Below are positions 1 through 6,967 of a DNA stretch of 64,000 nt, one piece after another (position 1 is the first letter of the stretch; every line of letters begins with the position of its first letter). Below the pieces are notes generated by a model that was not told the origin of the DNA, made no database searches, and saw only the letters and a list, made by a program, of their open reading frames with translations. Where the stretch lies: positions 372,001 through 436,000 of the forward strand of contig OZ219862.1 of NCBI GenBank assembly GCA_964291445.2, written 5' to 3'. The DNA comes from JAPOXR01 sp964291445 (lineage in GTDB: Bacteria; Pseudomonadota; Alphaproteobacteria; Rhodobacterales; Rhodobacteraceae). Position numbers and translations under genes: made by a program.

Positions 1-562
1 CGCCCATGCATTCGAACAGGCCGAAGCGGAAGAAGCCGAGGCGACTGACTGCGGCGCCAAACACCCTTTCCATCAATATCTCGGCCTTCGGACCCTGCAC
101 CGCAAGCGGCGAGACGTCCGGCTCGTCGATCTCGACCTCGAATCCGGCGCCGGCAGCCAGACCGGATGCGTAGAGCAGGAGATCGCTGTCCGACAGCGAG
201 AACCAGAACTCGTCCTGGTCCAGCTTCAGCAGCACCGGGTCATTCAGCAGGAAACCGTCCCGGTCGACCGCCGGTGCATAGAAGCATTGCCCGACCTTCA
301 TGGCACCGATCGATCTCGGTGTCATCATCTGTGCCAGTTGCGCCGCGTCCCTGCCTCGAAGCCGGAGTTGCCGCTGGCAGGAGACATCCCAGAGCTGAAC
401 ATGCTGCTTCAGGTGGAAATAGTCCTCCTCGAGCGACACGAAGATCGAGGGGAGCAGCATGTGGTTGTAGACTGAACAGGCCTTGACGCCTGCAGCTTCA
501 ACCCCGTCCCAGAACGGCGTTCTGCGCAACCGCATGGTCGGGGACAAGACGAGTTGGTCCAT
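1..562 (-). CDS. DmdA/GcvT-like folate-dependent aminomethyl- or demethyltransferase (partial)
   Basis: Only the first 187 codons or so are present; the gene leaves the window at its left edge. The start at 562 follows a GGGAGG ribosome site. The N-terminus reads LRRTPFWDGVEAAGVKACSVYN, then HLKQHVQLWDVSCQRQ, then MTPRSIGAMKVGQC and SPLAVQGPKAE. This is the tetrahydrofolate-binding GcvT fold. The wording is closer to dimethylsulfoniopropionate demethylase (DmdA) as I recall it than to glycine-cleavage T protein. DmdA transfers a methyl group from DMSP to tetrahydrofolate in the cytoplasm. It is the last visible gene of a minus-strand operon, 9 bases after the DUF1326 gene. Family membership is secure. 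The DMSP substrate is an inference, because DmdA sits among many unstudied aminomethyltransferase relatives and the C-terminal half cannot be seen. Confidence 0.7.
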   Translation of the reverse strand, partial: MDQLVLSPTMRLRRTPFWDGVEAAGVKACSVYNHMLLPSIFVSLEEDYFHLKQHVQLWDVSCQRQLRLRGRDAAQLAQMMTPRSIGAMKVGQCFYAPAVDRDGFLLNDPVLLKLDQDEFWFSLSDSDLLLYASGLAAGAGFEVEIDEPDVSPLAVQGPKAEILMERVFGAAVSRLGFFRFGLFECMG

Positions 563-571
563 GCCGCCTCC

Positions 572-1273
572 CTACTTCCCGGGACCGTGCCAGTCGATGC
601 TGCAAATCTCGGCAGAACGACCGTCAAAATCCCAGACCCGCCCGAAAGCCCGAACCCGGCCCTTGGTTGCGGTGGCCACGGTGATGTCGGGGCCCATCCA
701 GTACTTGGTGTTCGACACCACGATATCCTCGCCGGGACGAGCGCCCTCGACCGGAACGATTTCGCCATCGATCTTCCTGCCCACCCGCAGGCTGCGGATC
801 TTGCCGTTGCGGACGAACTCCACATCGGCCCGTTCGGCGCCCAGAAATTCGCTGACCAGCAGCTTGAACAGCCCGGTCGTCCCCTTGGCCTTTCCGGACA
901 GGATCTGGATCAGACCGTGAAACGCCTTGTGGGATGCCTTGCGGTCAATATAGGCGGCCGCCTTCCAGTTGCCGCGGGCCATCATGCCCGGAATCTCCAG
1001 GATCATCCCCACATCGATGCCGTCCAGCTTCTCGTCGCCGTACCGGCCTTCATCGATCGAAATGCCGGCCCAGGCCTGGCAGACGCCTTCCGTGGGCGGA
1101 TGCTTACCGAGGCTGACCACGCAGGGGCAGAACACCGTGCAGTTGCAATTCAGTATCAATTCGCCGCGGATGTGCCATGACACCAACCCTCGGTCCGATT
1201 TTTCGGCAACCGGATGACGGTTGTCGATGCGAGCCGGAATACGCAGCCGGTCCTGTTTTTCGACTCTATCCAT
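572..1273 (-). CDS. DUF1326 domain protein
   Basis: This 233-residue protein has the signature of the DUF1326 family: a cysteine cluster near residue 38 (LNCNCTVFCPC), followed by a mixed alpha/beta body with KAFHGLIQILSGKAKG, LFKLLVSEFLGAERADVEF and YWMGPDITVATATKGRVRAFGRVWDFDGRSAE. The cysteines could bind a metal; no activity has been established that I can name. The start at 1273 has a GAGGAGA ribosome site just upstream. The longer frame to 1369 would overlap DUF2182 and is not needed. It lies 19 bases after the DUF2182 gene and 9 before the DmdA-like gene, so they are likely co-transcribed. DUF1326 and DUF2182 genes are commonly adjacent, which suggests that they work together at the membrane. 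Confidence 0.85.
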   Translation of the reverse strand: MDRVEKQDRLRIPARIDNRHPVAEKSDRGLVSWHIRGELILNCNCTVFCPCVVSLGKHPPTEGVCQAWAGISIDEGRYGDEKLDGIDVGMILEIPGMMARGNWKAAAYIDRKASHKAFHGLIQILSGKAKGTTGLFKLLVSEFLGAERADVEFVRNGKIRSLRVGRKIDGEIVPVEGARPGEDIVVSNTKYWMGPDITVATATKGRVRAFGRVWDFDGRSAEICSIDWHGPGK

Positions 1274-1292
1274 GATCAATTCTCCTCGGGAA

Positions 1293-2063
1293 TCACGAAC
1301 CGGCCAGGGCGATGGCCGCTGACGCAGACAAGAGGGCCAGTCCCAGGGGGCGAGATACGAGACGGCCAAGTTCCGGCATTTTTTCCAGGCACATGACGAT
1401 TGTCGCCACCCCCATCCAGAGCACGCTCATGGCGCCGGCGACGAGCGAGATGGACATCAGCAACCAGCAGCAGCCTGCACAGACCACGCCCATCCTGAGA
1501 CCAAGCAGGACTTCGTTCAGCCGCGCGTGCCGCCAATGGGCCAGGAAGAACATCAGCGGCGACCGGCACCGCGCAAGACATGCATCCTTGACCGGCAGGA
1601 ACTGGTAGATGCCGGCAGCAGCCAGCACCAGGCATGCCATCTGCCAGCCCTGTTCAGGGAATGGCAGCAAAACCGCCATCCGCAGCTGAACGGCCGACAT
1701 CATCAGGGCAAATGTCACCCACACTGCCAGGAAACCGGCGGCAAGCTCGATGGCGCCCCGTGAGCCGGCGGCGGCTGGCAGCTGCTCATAGCCTGCAATG
1801 GCCGGCAGAAAGGTCGGCAGCATCATGGCGATTGCCATCAGCATCCACATGCCCATCAGGGTCGGATAACCGGCCGTCAGCGGATCGACCGAACACAGGC
1901 CCAGCCAGAACTCCAGCCCGTAGACCAGCAACCCGTCCAGCTGCCCCTCGGGCAGGCCAAGACGAAACAGCGCTGCCCAGGACAGGCAGATTGCAAGATA
2001 CAGTACCGGCCAGTGCCACCGCGTCAGCATGGCCAGGGGCTGCCATTGGACCAGGACCCTCAT
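1293..2063 (-). CDS. DUF2182 predicted metal-binding membrane protein
   Basis: A 256-residue hydrophobic protein with about six membrane segments. The family hallmark is visible near residue 170: YQFLPVKDACLARCRSP, with two cysteines in CxxxC spacing on a loop, and an M-rich segment (MGMWMLMAIAMMLPTFLP) before it. DUF2182 proteins are described as predicted metal-binding integral membrane proteins. The partner DUF1326 gene follows directly. I place the start at ATG 2063 because the longer frame to 2171 overlaps the end of the aldehyde dehydrogenase. GTG codons at about 2072-2075, behind a GGAG, are alternatives. Function is unknown; metal handling linked to the neighbouring cysteine-rich protein is an inference. 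Confidence 0.8.
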   Translation of the reverse strand: MRVLVQWQPLAMLTRWHWPVLYLAICLSWAALFRLGLPEGQLDGLLVYGLEFWLGLCSVDPLTAGYPTLMGMWMLMAIAMMLPTFLPAIAGYEQLPAAAGSRGAIELAAGFLAVWVTFALMMSAVQLRMAVLLPFPEQGWQMACLVLAAAGIYQFLPVKDACLARCRSPLMFFLAHWRHARLNEVLLGLRMGVVCAGCCWLLMSISLVAGAMSVLWMGVATIVMCLEKMPELGRLVSRPLGLALLSASAAIALAGS

Positions 2064-2092
2064 TGCCGGCACCACCGGCTCCAGCGCCCGGG

Positions 2093-3553
2093 TCAGACCG
2101 CCGCCGGTTCGGGTTCGCCTTCGGGCCAGCCACTGATCGACTTGATTTCCATGAATTCCTCCATGCCCCAACTGCCACCCTCGCGCCCGTTCCCCGATGC
2201 CTTGACACCGCCGAACGGGCTCCCGGCCCCTCTCGGCAGTCCGTTCATCTCGACCATTCCCGAGCGCAAGCTCCTGGCAACCCGCTTTCGCTTCTCGTCA
2301 TCGGCGCTTTGAACATAGTTGGTCAGCCCGTACGGCGTGTCGTTGGCAATCCGTATCGCTTCCTCCTCGGTATCGAAGGGAATGATCGACAGCACCGGTC
2401 CGAAGATCTCCTCCCTGGCAACCGTCATGTCATTGGACACGTCGGCAAACACCGTCGGTCGGACATAGTAGCCGCGCCCAAGCCCATCCGGCCGCCCCTT
2501 CCCGCCGGCAACCAGCCTGGCGCCCTCGTCGATTCCGGCCTGGATCAGGCCCTGGATCCTGTCAAACTGCGTTCGGCTGACAGCTGGCCCCATATGGTTG
2601 CCCGCCTCCCGTGGCGAGCCGGCGCGGGCCGACTCGGCGGCAGCGGCGGCAGTTTCCACCGCATCATCATAGATCGGGCGCTGGACCAGCATCCGGGTCG
2701 GCGCATTGCAGGATTGCCCGGTATTGTTGAAACAGTGAAGGGTACCGCGCCTGACCGCCTTTTCGTCGGCATCGGCAAACACGATATTTGCCCCCTTGCC
2801 GCCAAGTTCCAGCGAAACCCGCTTCAGCGTGTCGGCGGCATTCCTTGTGATGGCCGTGCCGGCCCGGGTGGAGCCGGTGAACGAAATCATCTCGATATCC
2901 GGGTGCCCCGAAAGCATGGTGCCAACCCCGGTCCCGTCGCCATTGACCAGGTTGAACACGCCCGGCGGCACCCCGGCCTCGTCCATGATCTCGGCAAAAA
3001 GCATCGATGACAGCGGCGCCAGTTCGGAAGGCTTCAATATCATGGTGCATCCGGCCAGCATGGCCGGCATGACCTTGAGCGTCACCTGGTTCATCGGCCA
3101 GTTCCACGGGGTGATCAGCCCACAAACCCCGATCGGCTCCATGATGACCCGGTCATTCGGTGCATGCGGCCCCAGCATCCTGACGAACCGGAACTGCCTG
3201 GCCGCCCTGATGAAGTTCCGGATATGGTTGCTGCCGGTCGCAACCTGCTGCGCCTTGGCCATGCTGATCGGCGCGCCCATCTCGAGGCTGATGGCCTCGG
3301 CCATCTCCTCTGCCCGATCGTTATACACCGCCAGGATATTCTCCGCGCGTTCGATGCGCTCCTCGACATCTCTTCCTGCCCAGGATTCGAATGCCCGCCG
3401 CGCCGCGGCCACGGCCCGGTTGACATCCTCAATCGACCCCAGGGAAATGGTCGCACAAGCCTCTTCCGTTGACGGGTCGATGACCTCGAGATCATCGGCG
3501 GTGACCGGCGACACCCAGTCGCCGTCGATGTAGAATTTGCGCATATCCAGCAT
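2093..3553 (-). CDS. NAD(P)-dependent aldehyde dehydrogenase
   Basis: A 486-residue member of the aldehyde dehydrogenase superfamily, of usual length. It oxidises an aldehyde to a carboxylate with NAD(P)+ in the cytoplasm. The parts are in the expected order: the GVCGLITPWNWPMNQ segment at the cofactor pocket (about residue 140), FTGSTRAGTAI (about 225), the general base Glu in LELGGKGANIV (about 248), the nucleophile Cys in NTGQSCNAPTR (about 283), and EEIFGPVLSI (about 380). The C-terminus carries GLPRGAGSPFGGVKASGNGREGG. It heads the minus-strand operon with DUF2182, DUF1326 and the DmdA-like gene. The substrate is not evident. If the last gene handles DMSP or a methylated amine, an aldehyde by-product would be a natural substrate, but that is a guess. 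Confidence 0.9.
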   Translation of the reverse strand: MLDMRKFYIDGDWVSPVTADDLEVIDPSTEEACATISLGSIEDVNRAVAAARRAFESWAGRDVEERIERAENILAVYNDRAEEMAEAISLEMGAPISMAKAQQVATGSNHIRNFIRAARQFRFVRMLGPHAPNDRVIMEPIGVCGLITPWNWPMNQVTLKVMPAMLAGCTMILKPSELAPLSSMLFAEIMDEAGVPPGVFNLVNGDGTGVGTMLSGHPDIEMISFTGSTRAGTAITRNAADTLKRVSLELGGKGANIVFADADEKAVRRGTLHCFNNTGQSCNAPTRMLVQRPIYDDAVETAAAAAESARAGSPREAGNHMGPAVSRTQFDRIQGLIQAGIDEGARLVAGGKGRPDGLGRGYYVRPTVFADVSNDMTVAREEIFGPVLSIIPFDTEEEAIRIANDTPYGLTNYVQSADDEKRKRVARSLRSGMVEMNGLPRGAGSPFGGVKASGNGREGGSWGMEEFMEIKSISGWPEGEPEPAAV

Positions 3554-3723
3554 GATCGCCCCGCACCGTGAATGATGACCCAGAATTGCGGCTCAATACA
3601 TGGCGGGAGCCGCCGCCGCAATCGCCGAGATGATGCTGGACAACTCCACGTCAATCCGGCTCCCCACCCCTTCCGAAAGCCGGAAATGGCGTGCAATGCC
3701 GCAGGGGCTGGCGAGGGGGAAAA

Positions 3724-3801
3724 TGGCGCGGTCGACGGGACTCGAACCCGCGACCTCCGGCGTGACAGGCCGGCACTCTAACCAAACTGAGCTACGACCG
3801 C
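3724..3801 (-). tRNA. tRNA-Asp (GTC)
   Basis: Read on the minus strand, the sequence opens with GCGGTCGTAGCTCAG and closes with GTCGACCGC, a discriminator G and an encoded CCA. The acceptor stem GCGGTCG/CGACCGC is perfect. The anticodon loop is CTGTCAC, giving GTC for aspartate, on a GCCGG/CCGGC-type stem. The T loop is GGGTTCGAGTCCC. It stands alone between the aldehyde dehydrogenase start and the broken Fic gene, and is intact, unlike the tRNA-like units further right. Confidence 0.95.
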
Positions 3802-4206
3802 GCGGGCGTAGGAATGGCGGTGGAAATAGGGTTGTTGGACAGGGGAATCAAGAAAAATCTTCATTCGGCAGCAACCACGCACAACATTCCCGGAACCAGC
3901 CATTTCCCGCAGAAAATCACAACCCGTCCCCCGTCACCCCTGCGAACGCCCAACCCCCCCCATGCGAACCGGCCAGCCGGGCTGGCAATAGCCAGCTCCG
4001 CCATCCAGCCGGAGGCCCCAAACACCAATGCCGATGCCAGGACGGGAGGAAGTCGGCCCAGCGCAGCATCGCCATCGTCAAAACCGAATGTCGGTTTCAA
4101 ATTAACGACAGCCTTGCATCAGAAAGCCAGACGCAATCATACGAAACTTGCATGTAATTTGGCACGTCCTTTTTACGCTTGGCGAAAGAAGAAAAAGAAA
4201 ATTCAT
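3802..4206. other. intergenic stretch, no gene seen
   Basis: About 400 bases between tRNA-Asp and the Fic pseudogene. Open frames here lack family resemblance, and the base composition is visibly richer in A and C than the surroundings. The last 30 bases are purine-rich (GAAAGAAGAAAAAG) and could serve as a ribosome-binding region for the GTG start at 4207. Confidence 0.5.
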
Positions 4207-5352
4207 GTGAGCGAACACCCTGACCGAGCAGGGTCGTATATTCGACAGTTGGAAGGCTATCGAGCCTTCATCCCGAAGCCCTTGCCGCCCGATCCACCGG
4301 TCAGAATCACGGGAGAACTGCAAGTGCTTCTCTCCCAGGCTGACCGCGCCTTGGGTCGTCTCGACGGGTCCGTACAGACCCTACCGCATGCTGACCTGTT
4401 CGTTCTCATGTGTGCCCGCAAAGGGGCCGTGCTTTCAAGCCAGATAGAGGGGACGCAGGGTTCACTCCAGGACCTGCTGGCGGCTGAAGCGAGGAATTGC
4501 GCTTCGAGGCGGATGAGTGACGTGGGCGAAGTCGTGAACTGTGTCAAAGCCATGAATCACGGTTTGAGCAGACTCTCCGAAATTCCGGTTTCGATCCGAC
4601 TGATTCGTGAAATCCATGCCGAACTCATTCGAGGCAGGAGGGGCCCGTATTTATTGCCCGGGGCGTTGCGAAGCAGCCAGAACTGGGTTGGACCGGCTGG
4701 TTGCACGCTTGCTGAAGCCGTTTTTGTTCCTCCCCCACCTCAGCAAGTACCTGAGAGCATTTCCCAACTGGAGCAATTTTTTCGTACCGACACACCATTG
4801 CCCCTATTGATCAAGATTGGACTCGCTCATGCCCAGTTCGAGACAATTCATCCGTTCCTGGATGGCAACGGCCGCGTCGGACGGCTGCTCATAACCCTGC
4901 TGTTCTGCGAACAGGAGGTGTTGCAGAAACCGGTCCTTTACCTGTCCTGGTTCTTCAAGCAGCACCGCCAGCAGTAATACGACGAACTACAGTCGGTGCG
5001 CGATCTGGGAACATGGGAACGGTGGCTTGCCTTTTTCCTGCGTGGTGTCATCGAGGTAAGCGAACAGGCCGCCGACACGGTGAGGCGCGTACTGTCGCTA
5101 CGTGAAGCTCATCGAGGCGAAATAACCGACAGGTTCGGCCGAGCCACCTCCAATGGCAATCGTGTTCTGGAATACATCTACAAGTTTCCCGTCGTTTCGG
5201 TATCCGACGTGCAAAAACAGATCGGAACCAGCTACACGGCGGCGAACAATCTGGTTGCGCGGATGGTCGATTGTGGCATCTTGCAACAATTCAACGGCTA
5301 CACGCAACCGGCAATTCGGTTACCAGGATTACATCGACCTGTTTCAGGATAG
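4207..5352 (+). pseudogene. Fic-domain AMP-transferase, broken by a stop codon and a frameshift
   Basis: Fic proteins transfer AMP from ATP to target proteins. From a GTG at 4207 the frame carries the inhibitory-type motif SSQIEGT (residues 77-83) and the full catalytic motif HPFLDGNGRVGR (H215). A TAA at 4975 then interrupts the frame after KQHRQQ, where relatives continue with tyrosine (YY.LL.AVR). The reading resumes at once as YDELQSVRDLGTWERWL and runs through a winged-helix-like tail (NRVLEYIYKFPVVSVSDVQKQ). Near 5300 the frame shifts: the expected ending RNRQFGYQDYIDLF is in another frame. Two independent lesions with an intact catalytic core indicate recent inactivation, or alternatively sequence errors. 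A shortened 256-residue product containing the whole Fic core could still be made. Confidence 0.85.
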
Positions 5353-5662
5353 CAGCAGGCCCTGCCCCGAGATCGCGAGTTCGCCTTCCGACGCGATCCG
5401 AAACAACATGCGGGCGTTGCACCATGATCGGGGCCGGTGTCATCGGGCGGCGAGGACATTTGATGGGCGGAAATTGTTGCCCTCTGCCGGTAAGGATGCC
5501 ACATGATAAGTCGAATTCTGCCCCGTCAATGCCGCAAGGCCCCGGCAGGGTTATTCGTTTTCGCCTTCCGCAAATTCCAGGAACGGGAATGGCATCAAGG
5601 GTGTCGCTGGCGGTGTCGTTGATCTGATCTTCGGTTGATCAGTCGCCATTGAAGCCGGAGGC

Positions 5663-5712
5663 TGGTGGGTGATGAGAGAATCGAACTCCCGACATCCGAA
5701 ACGCTTCACCCC
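5663..5712 (-). pseudogene. tRNA-Val-like fragment A1 (3' half)
   Basis: On the minus strand this reads GGGGTGA, then directly AGCGTTTCGGATGTCGG, followed by a sound T arm (GGGAG, loop TTCGATT, CTCTC), the acceptor ATCACCC and ACCA. The D arm and the 5' side of the anticodon arm are missing, so the 50-base relic cannot fold as a tRNA. A promoter-like TTGACAG block precedes it, with one base lost compared with copy 2. Confidence 0.75.
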
Positions 5713-5772
5713 TGACCCGTCTTTTTGGCACCCTGCCGGGCTGTCAAGCCCATGTTTCGGGCGTCTTTCCGC

Positions 5773-5828
5773 GGCAGAGACTCAATCCCGACATCACGAT
5801 GTGCCGCTCTACCGTGAGCTAATCACCC
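5773..5828 (-). pseudogene. tRNA-Val-like fragment A2 (5' half)
   Basis: On the minus strand it opens GGGTGATTAGCTCACGGTAGAGCGGC, a tRNA 5' half that has lost one base in the D loop compared with its counterpart at 6674-6771. It then runs into GATGTCGGGATTGAGTCTC, which resembles a T arm. The matching acceptor 3' strand and CCA are absent, so this is a remnant. Confidence 0.7.
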
Positions 5829-6214
5829 GTCCTGGTGCGGTGCTCGCCTGGATGCACCTGGGACCCGTTAACCGGAAACCGGCCCGGTCTGCAAATCCTG
5901 ATCAGTTCTGGACCAGATCCAGCCCCTGCTTCCGGTGTCATCGGGCTCGCAGACTGAGAGTTGCCCGGAAATGTCATGGCGAACCAATTGGGTCTCTGCT
6001 GGTGCCGTCAGCGCATGACGGATCAAGCGTCCAGGGGCCTGGCAGCGAGTGCCGGTTTGCCGGCGGCACGTAATCGAAGCGGCCATGGGCACAGAATTGT
6101 TGGACTCTGCCAGTTTGGTTGCCACATGATGGGTCGAATTCTGCCCCGTCGGACCTGCAGCAAGGCCCCGGCAGGGTTATTCGTTTTCGCCTTCCAGCCA
6201 CCGAAAGTTGCCAT

Positions 6215-6372
6215 GCATCTCCTTCTGGTTGCACCGCGGTCAGCACGTAATCGCCGCCGGCATCCACAAGGGCCGCCGCGGTCTCGTGCTGGACAATGGC
6301 ATCGGCAGTGATGATCCGCTTGCCGAGCCGAGCCGCGATCACGCAGGGCCGGGATCCTTCTGGCATCAAGGA
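6215..6372 (-). pseudogene. DDE transposase remnant
   Basis: A minus-strand frame reads GKRIITADAIVQHETAAALVDAGGDYVLTAVQPEGD. This matches the second catalytic-Asp region of DDE transposases of ISAs1 type (ITxDA, then a helix, then GGDYVL). No start, first Asp region or terminal Glu region can be found nearby, so this is about 50 codons of a dead element. It is embedded between tRNA-like sequences and is missing from copy 1 of the surrounding repeat. Confidence 0.65.
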
Positions 6373-6434
6373 TGTCACTGGCGGTGTCGTTGATCCTGAT
6401 CTTCGGTTGATCAGTCGCCATTGAAGCCGGAGGC

Positions 6435-6556
6435 TGGTGGGTGATGAGAGAATCGAACTCCCGACATTCGGCAAAGGCGGTATAGCCGCGATGCCGCACA
6501 GGCCGGCAGCCATGATGGTGAAGTAGAAGCAGGGAGTACCGCTGAGCTAATCACCC
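6435..6556 (-). pseudogene. tRNA-Val-like gene B with replaced anticodon arm
   Basis: Both ends are perfect. The minus strand starts GGGTGATTAGCTCAGCGGTA and ends with T arm GGGAG-TTCGATT-CTCTC, acceptor ATCACCC and ACCA. Between them, where a tRNA has about 30 bases, there are some 75 (from CTCCCTGCTTCTAC to CTTTGCCGAATGTC), and no clean anticodon stem and loop can be drawn. Total length is 122 bases against the usual 76. Either the gene is dead or the extra segment must be removed. No known intron signature is visible, so I favour a pseudogene. Confidence 0.65.
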
Positions 6557-6564
6557 CTGACCCG

Positions 6565-6593
6565 TCTTTTTGGCACCCTGCCGGGCTTGTCAA
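6565..6593 (-). promoter_or_regulatory. Promoter-like element upstream of tRNA-like gene B
   Basis: Minus-strand TTGACA (6588-6593), a 17-base spacer and AAAAGA (6565-6570) end about 8 bases before the 5' end of the tRNA-like sequence. The -35 box is a perfect consensus and the -10 box is weak. The same block occurs in copy 1 with one base deleted inside the TTGACA region. Confidence 0.45.
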
Positions 6594-6673
6594 GCCCATG
6601 GCGCCGGGCCGGAGGCGGGAGGCGCCCGGTAGCGCCGTTGTCGACGACGGCGGATTAGGTCTTGTCCGGCGGC

Positions 6674-6771
6674 TGGTGGGTGATGAGAGACTCGAACCTC
6701 CGGGAGAATTGCCTGACATCGACCTGCCAGCCGATGTGAACGTAGCGACTCTACCGCTGAGCTAATCACCC
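6674..6771 (-). pseudogene. tRNA-Val(CAC)-like gene C with extra 22 bases
   Basis: The minus strand reads GGGTGATTAGCTCAGCGGTAGAGT, then GCTACG-TTCACAT-CG, an anticodon loop with CAC (valine). After the first two bases of the 3' anticodon stem the sequence departs (GCTGGCAGGTCGATGTCAGGC and so on). It returns with a poorly paired T stem (GGAGG against CTCTC), then ATCACCC and ACCA. Length is 98 bases. The 3' anticodon stem and the T stem are both damaged, so it probably no longer works, but the anticodon loop survives. Confidence 0.6.
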
Positions 6772-6967
6772 GTCCCTGGTGCGGTGCTCGTCCTGGATGC
6801 ACCTGCCAGCCAACTTCGACCCGACTTAACCGGAAACCGGCCCGGTCTGCAAATCCTGATCGGCAGTTCTGATCTTCCCGTTTGGCCCGTGCCACTGGCA
6901 GCGCCTGGCAGGGCTGCGCCGATATGACCGGGATTGCCATCGTGCAGGAGGCCGACACCGGCCTGCT

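Larger units (their letters stand above)
5506..5950. repeat. Scrambled tRNA-Val-like unit, copy 1
   Basis: This stretch shares long near-identical blocks with 6120-6880, in the same order. The blocks are CCACATGAT..GTCGAATTCTGCCCCGTC, CAAGGCCCCGGCAGGGTTATTCG, the block around GATCAGTCGCCATTGAAGCCGG, the tRNA 3' part, GACCCGTCTTTTTGGCACCCTG, the tRNA 5' part, and GGAAACCGGCCCGGTCTGC. Copy 1 is shorter: it lacks the transposase remnant and much of each tRNA-like body. The two copies therefore descend from one ancestral arrangement and have since lost different pieces. Confidence 0.8.
6120..6880. repeat. Scrambled tRNA-Val-like unit, copy 2
   Basis: The fuller of two diverged copies (the other is 5506-5950). 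Within it lie a transposase remnant, two complete-ended tRNA-like genes and the promoter-like spacer between them. Small insertions and deletions separate it from copy 1 throughout. For example, the block after GGATGCACCTG is longer here. Confidence 0.8.

Noticed and set aside
6435..6771. tRNA genes interrupted by a self-splicing group I or II intron
   Set aside because: The inserts are only about 22-46 bases, far too short for any known self-splicing intron, and they do not sit at a consistent anticodon-loop position.
6860..6967. A hupB (HU) gene next to lon, as in many alphaproteobacteria
   Set aside because: The sequence between lon and the tRNA-like region is too short and has no HU-like reading.
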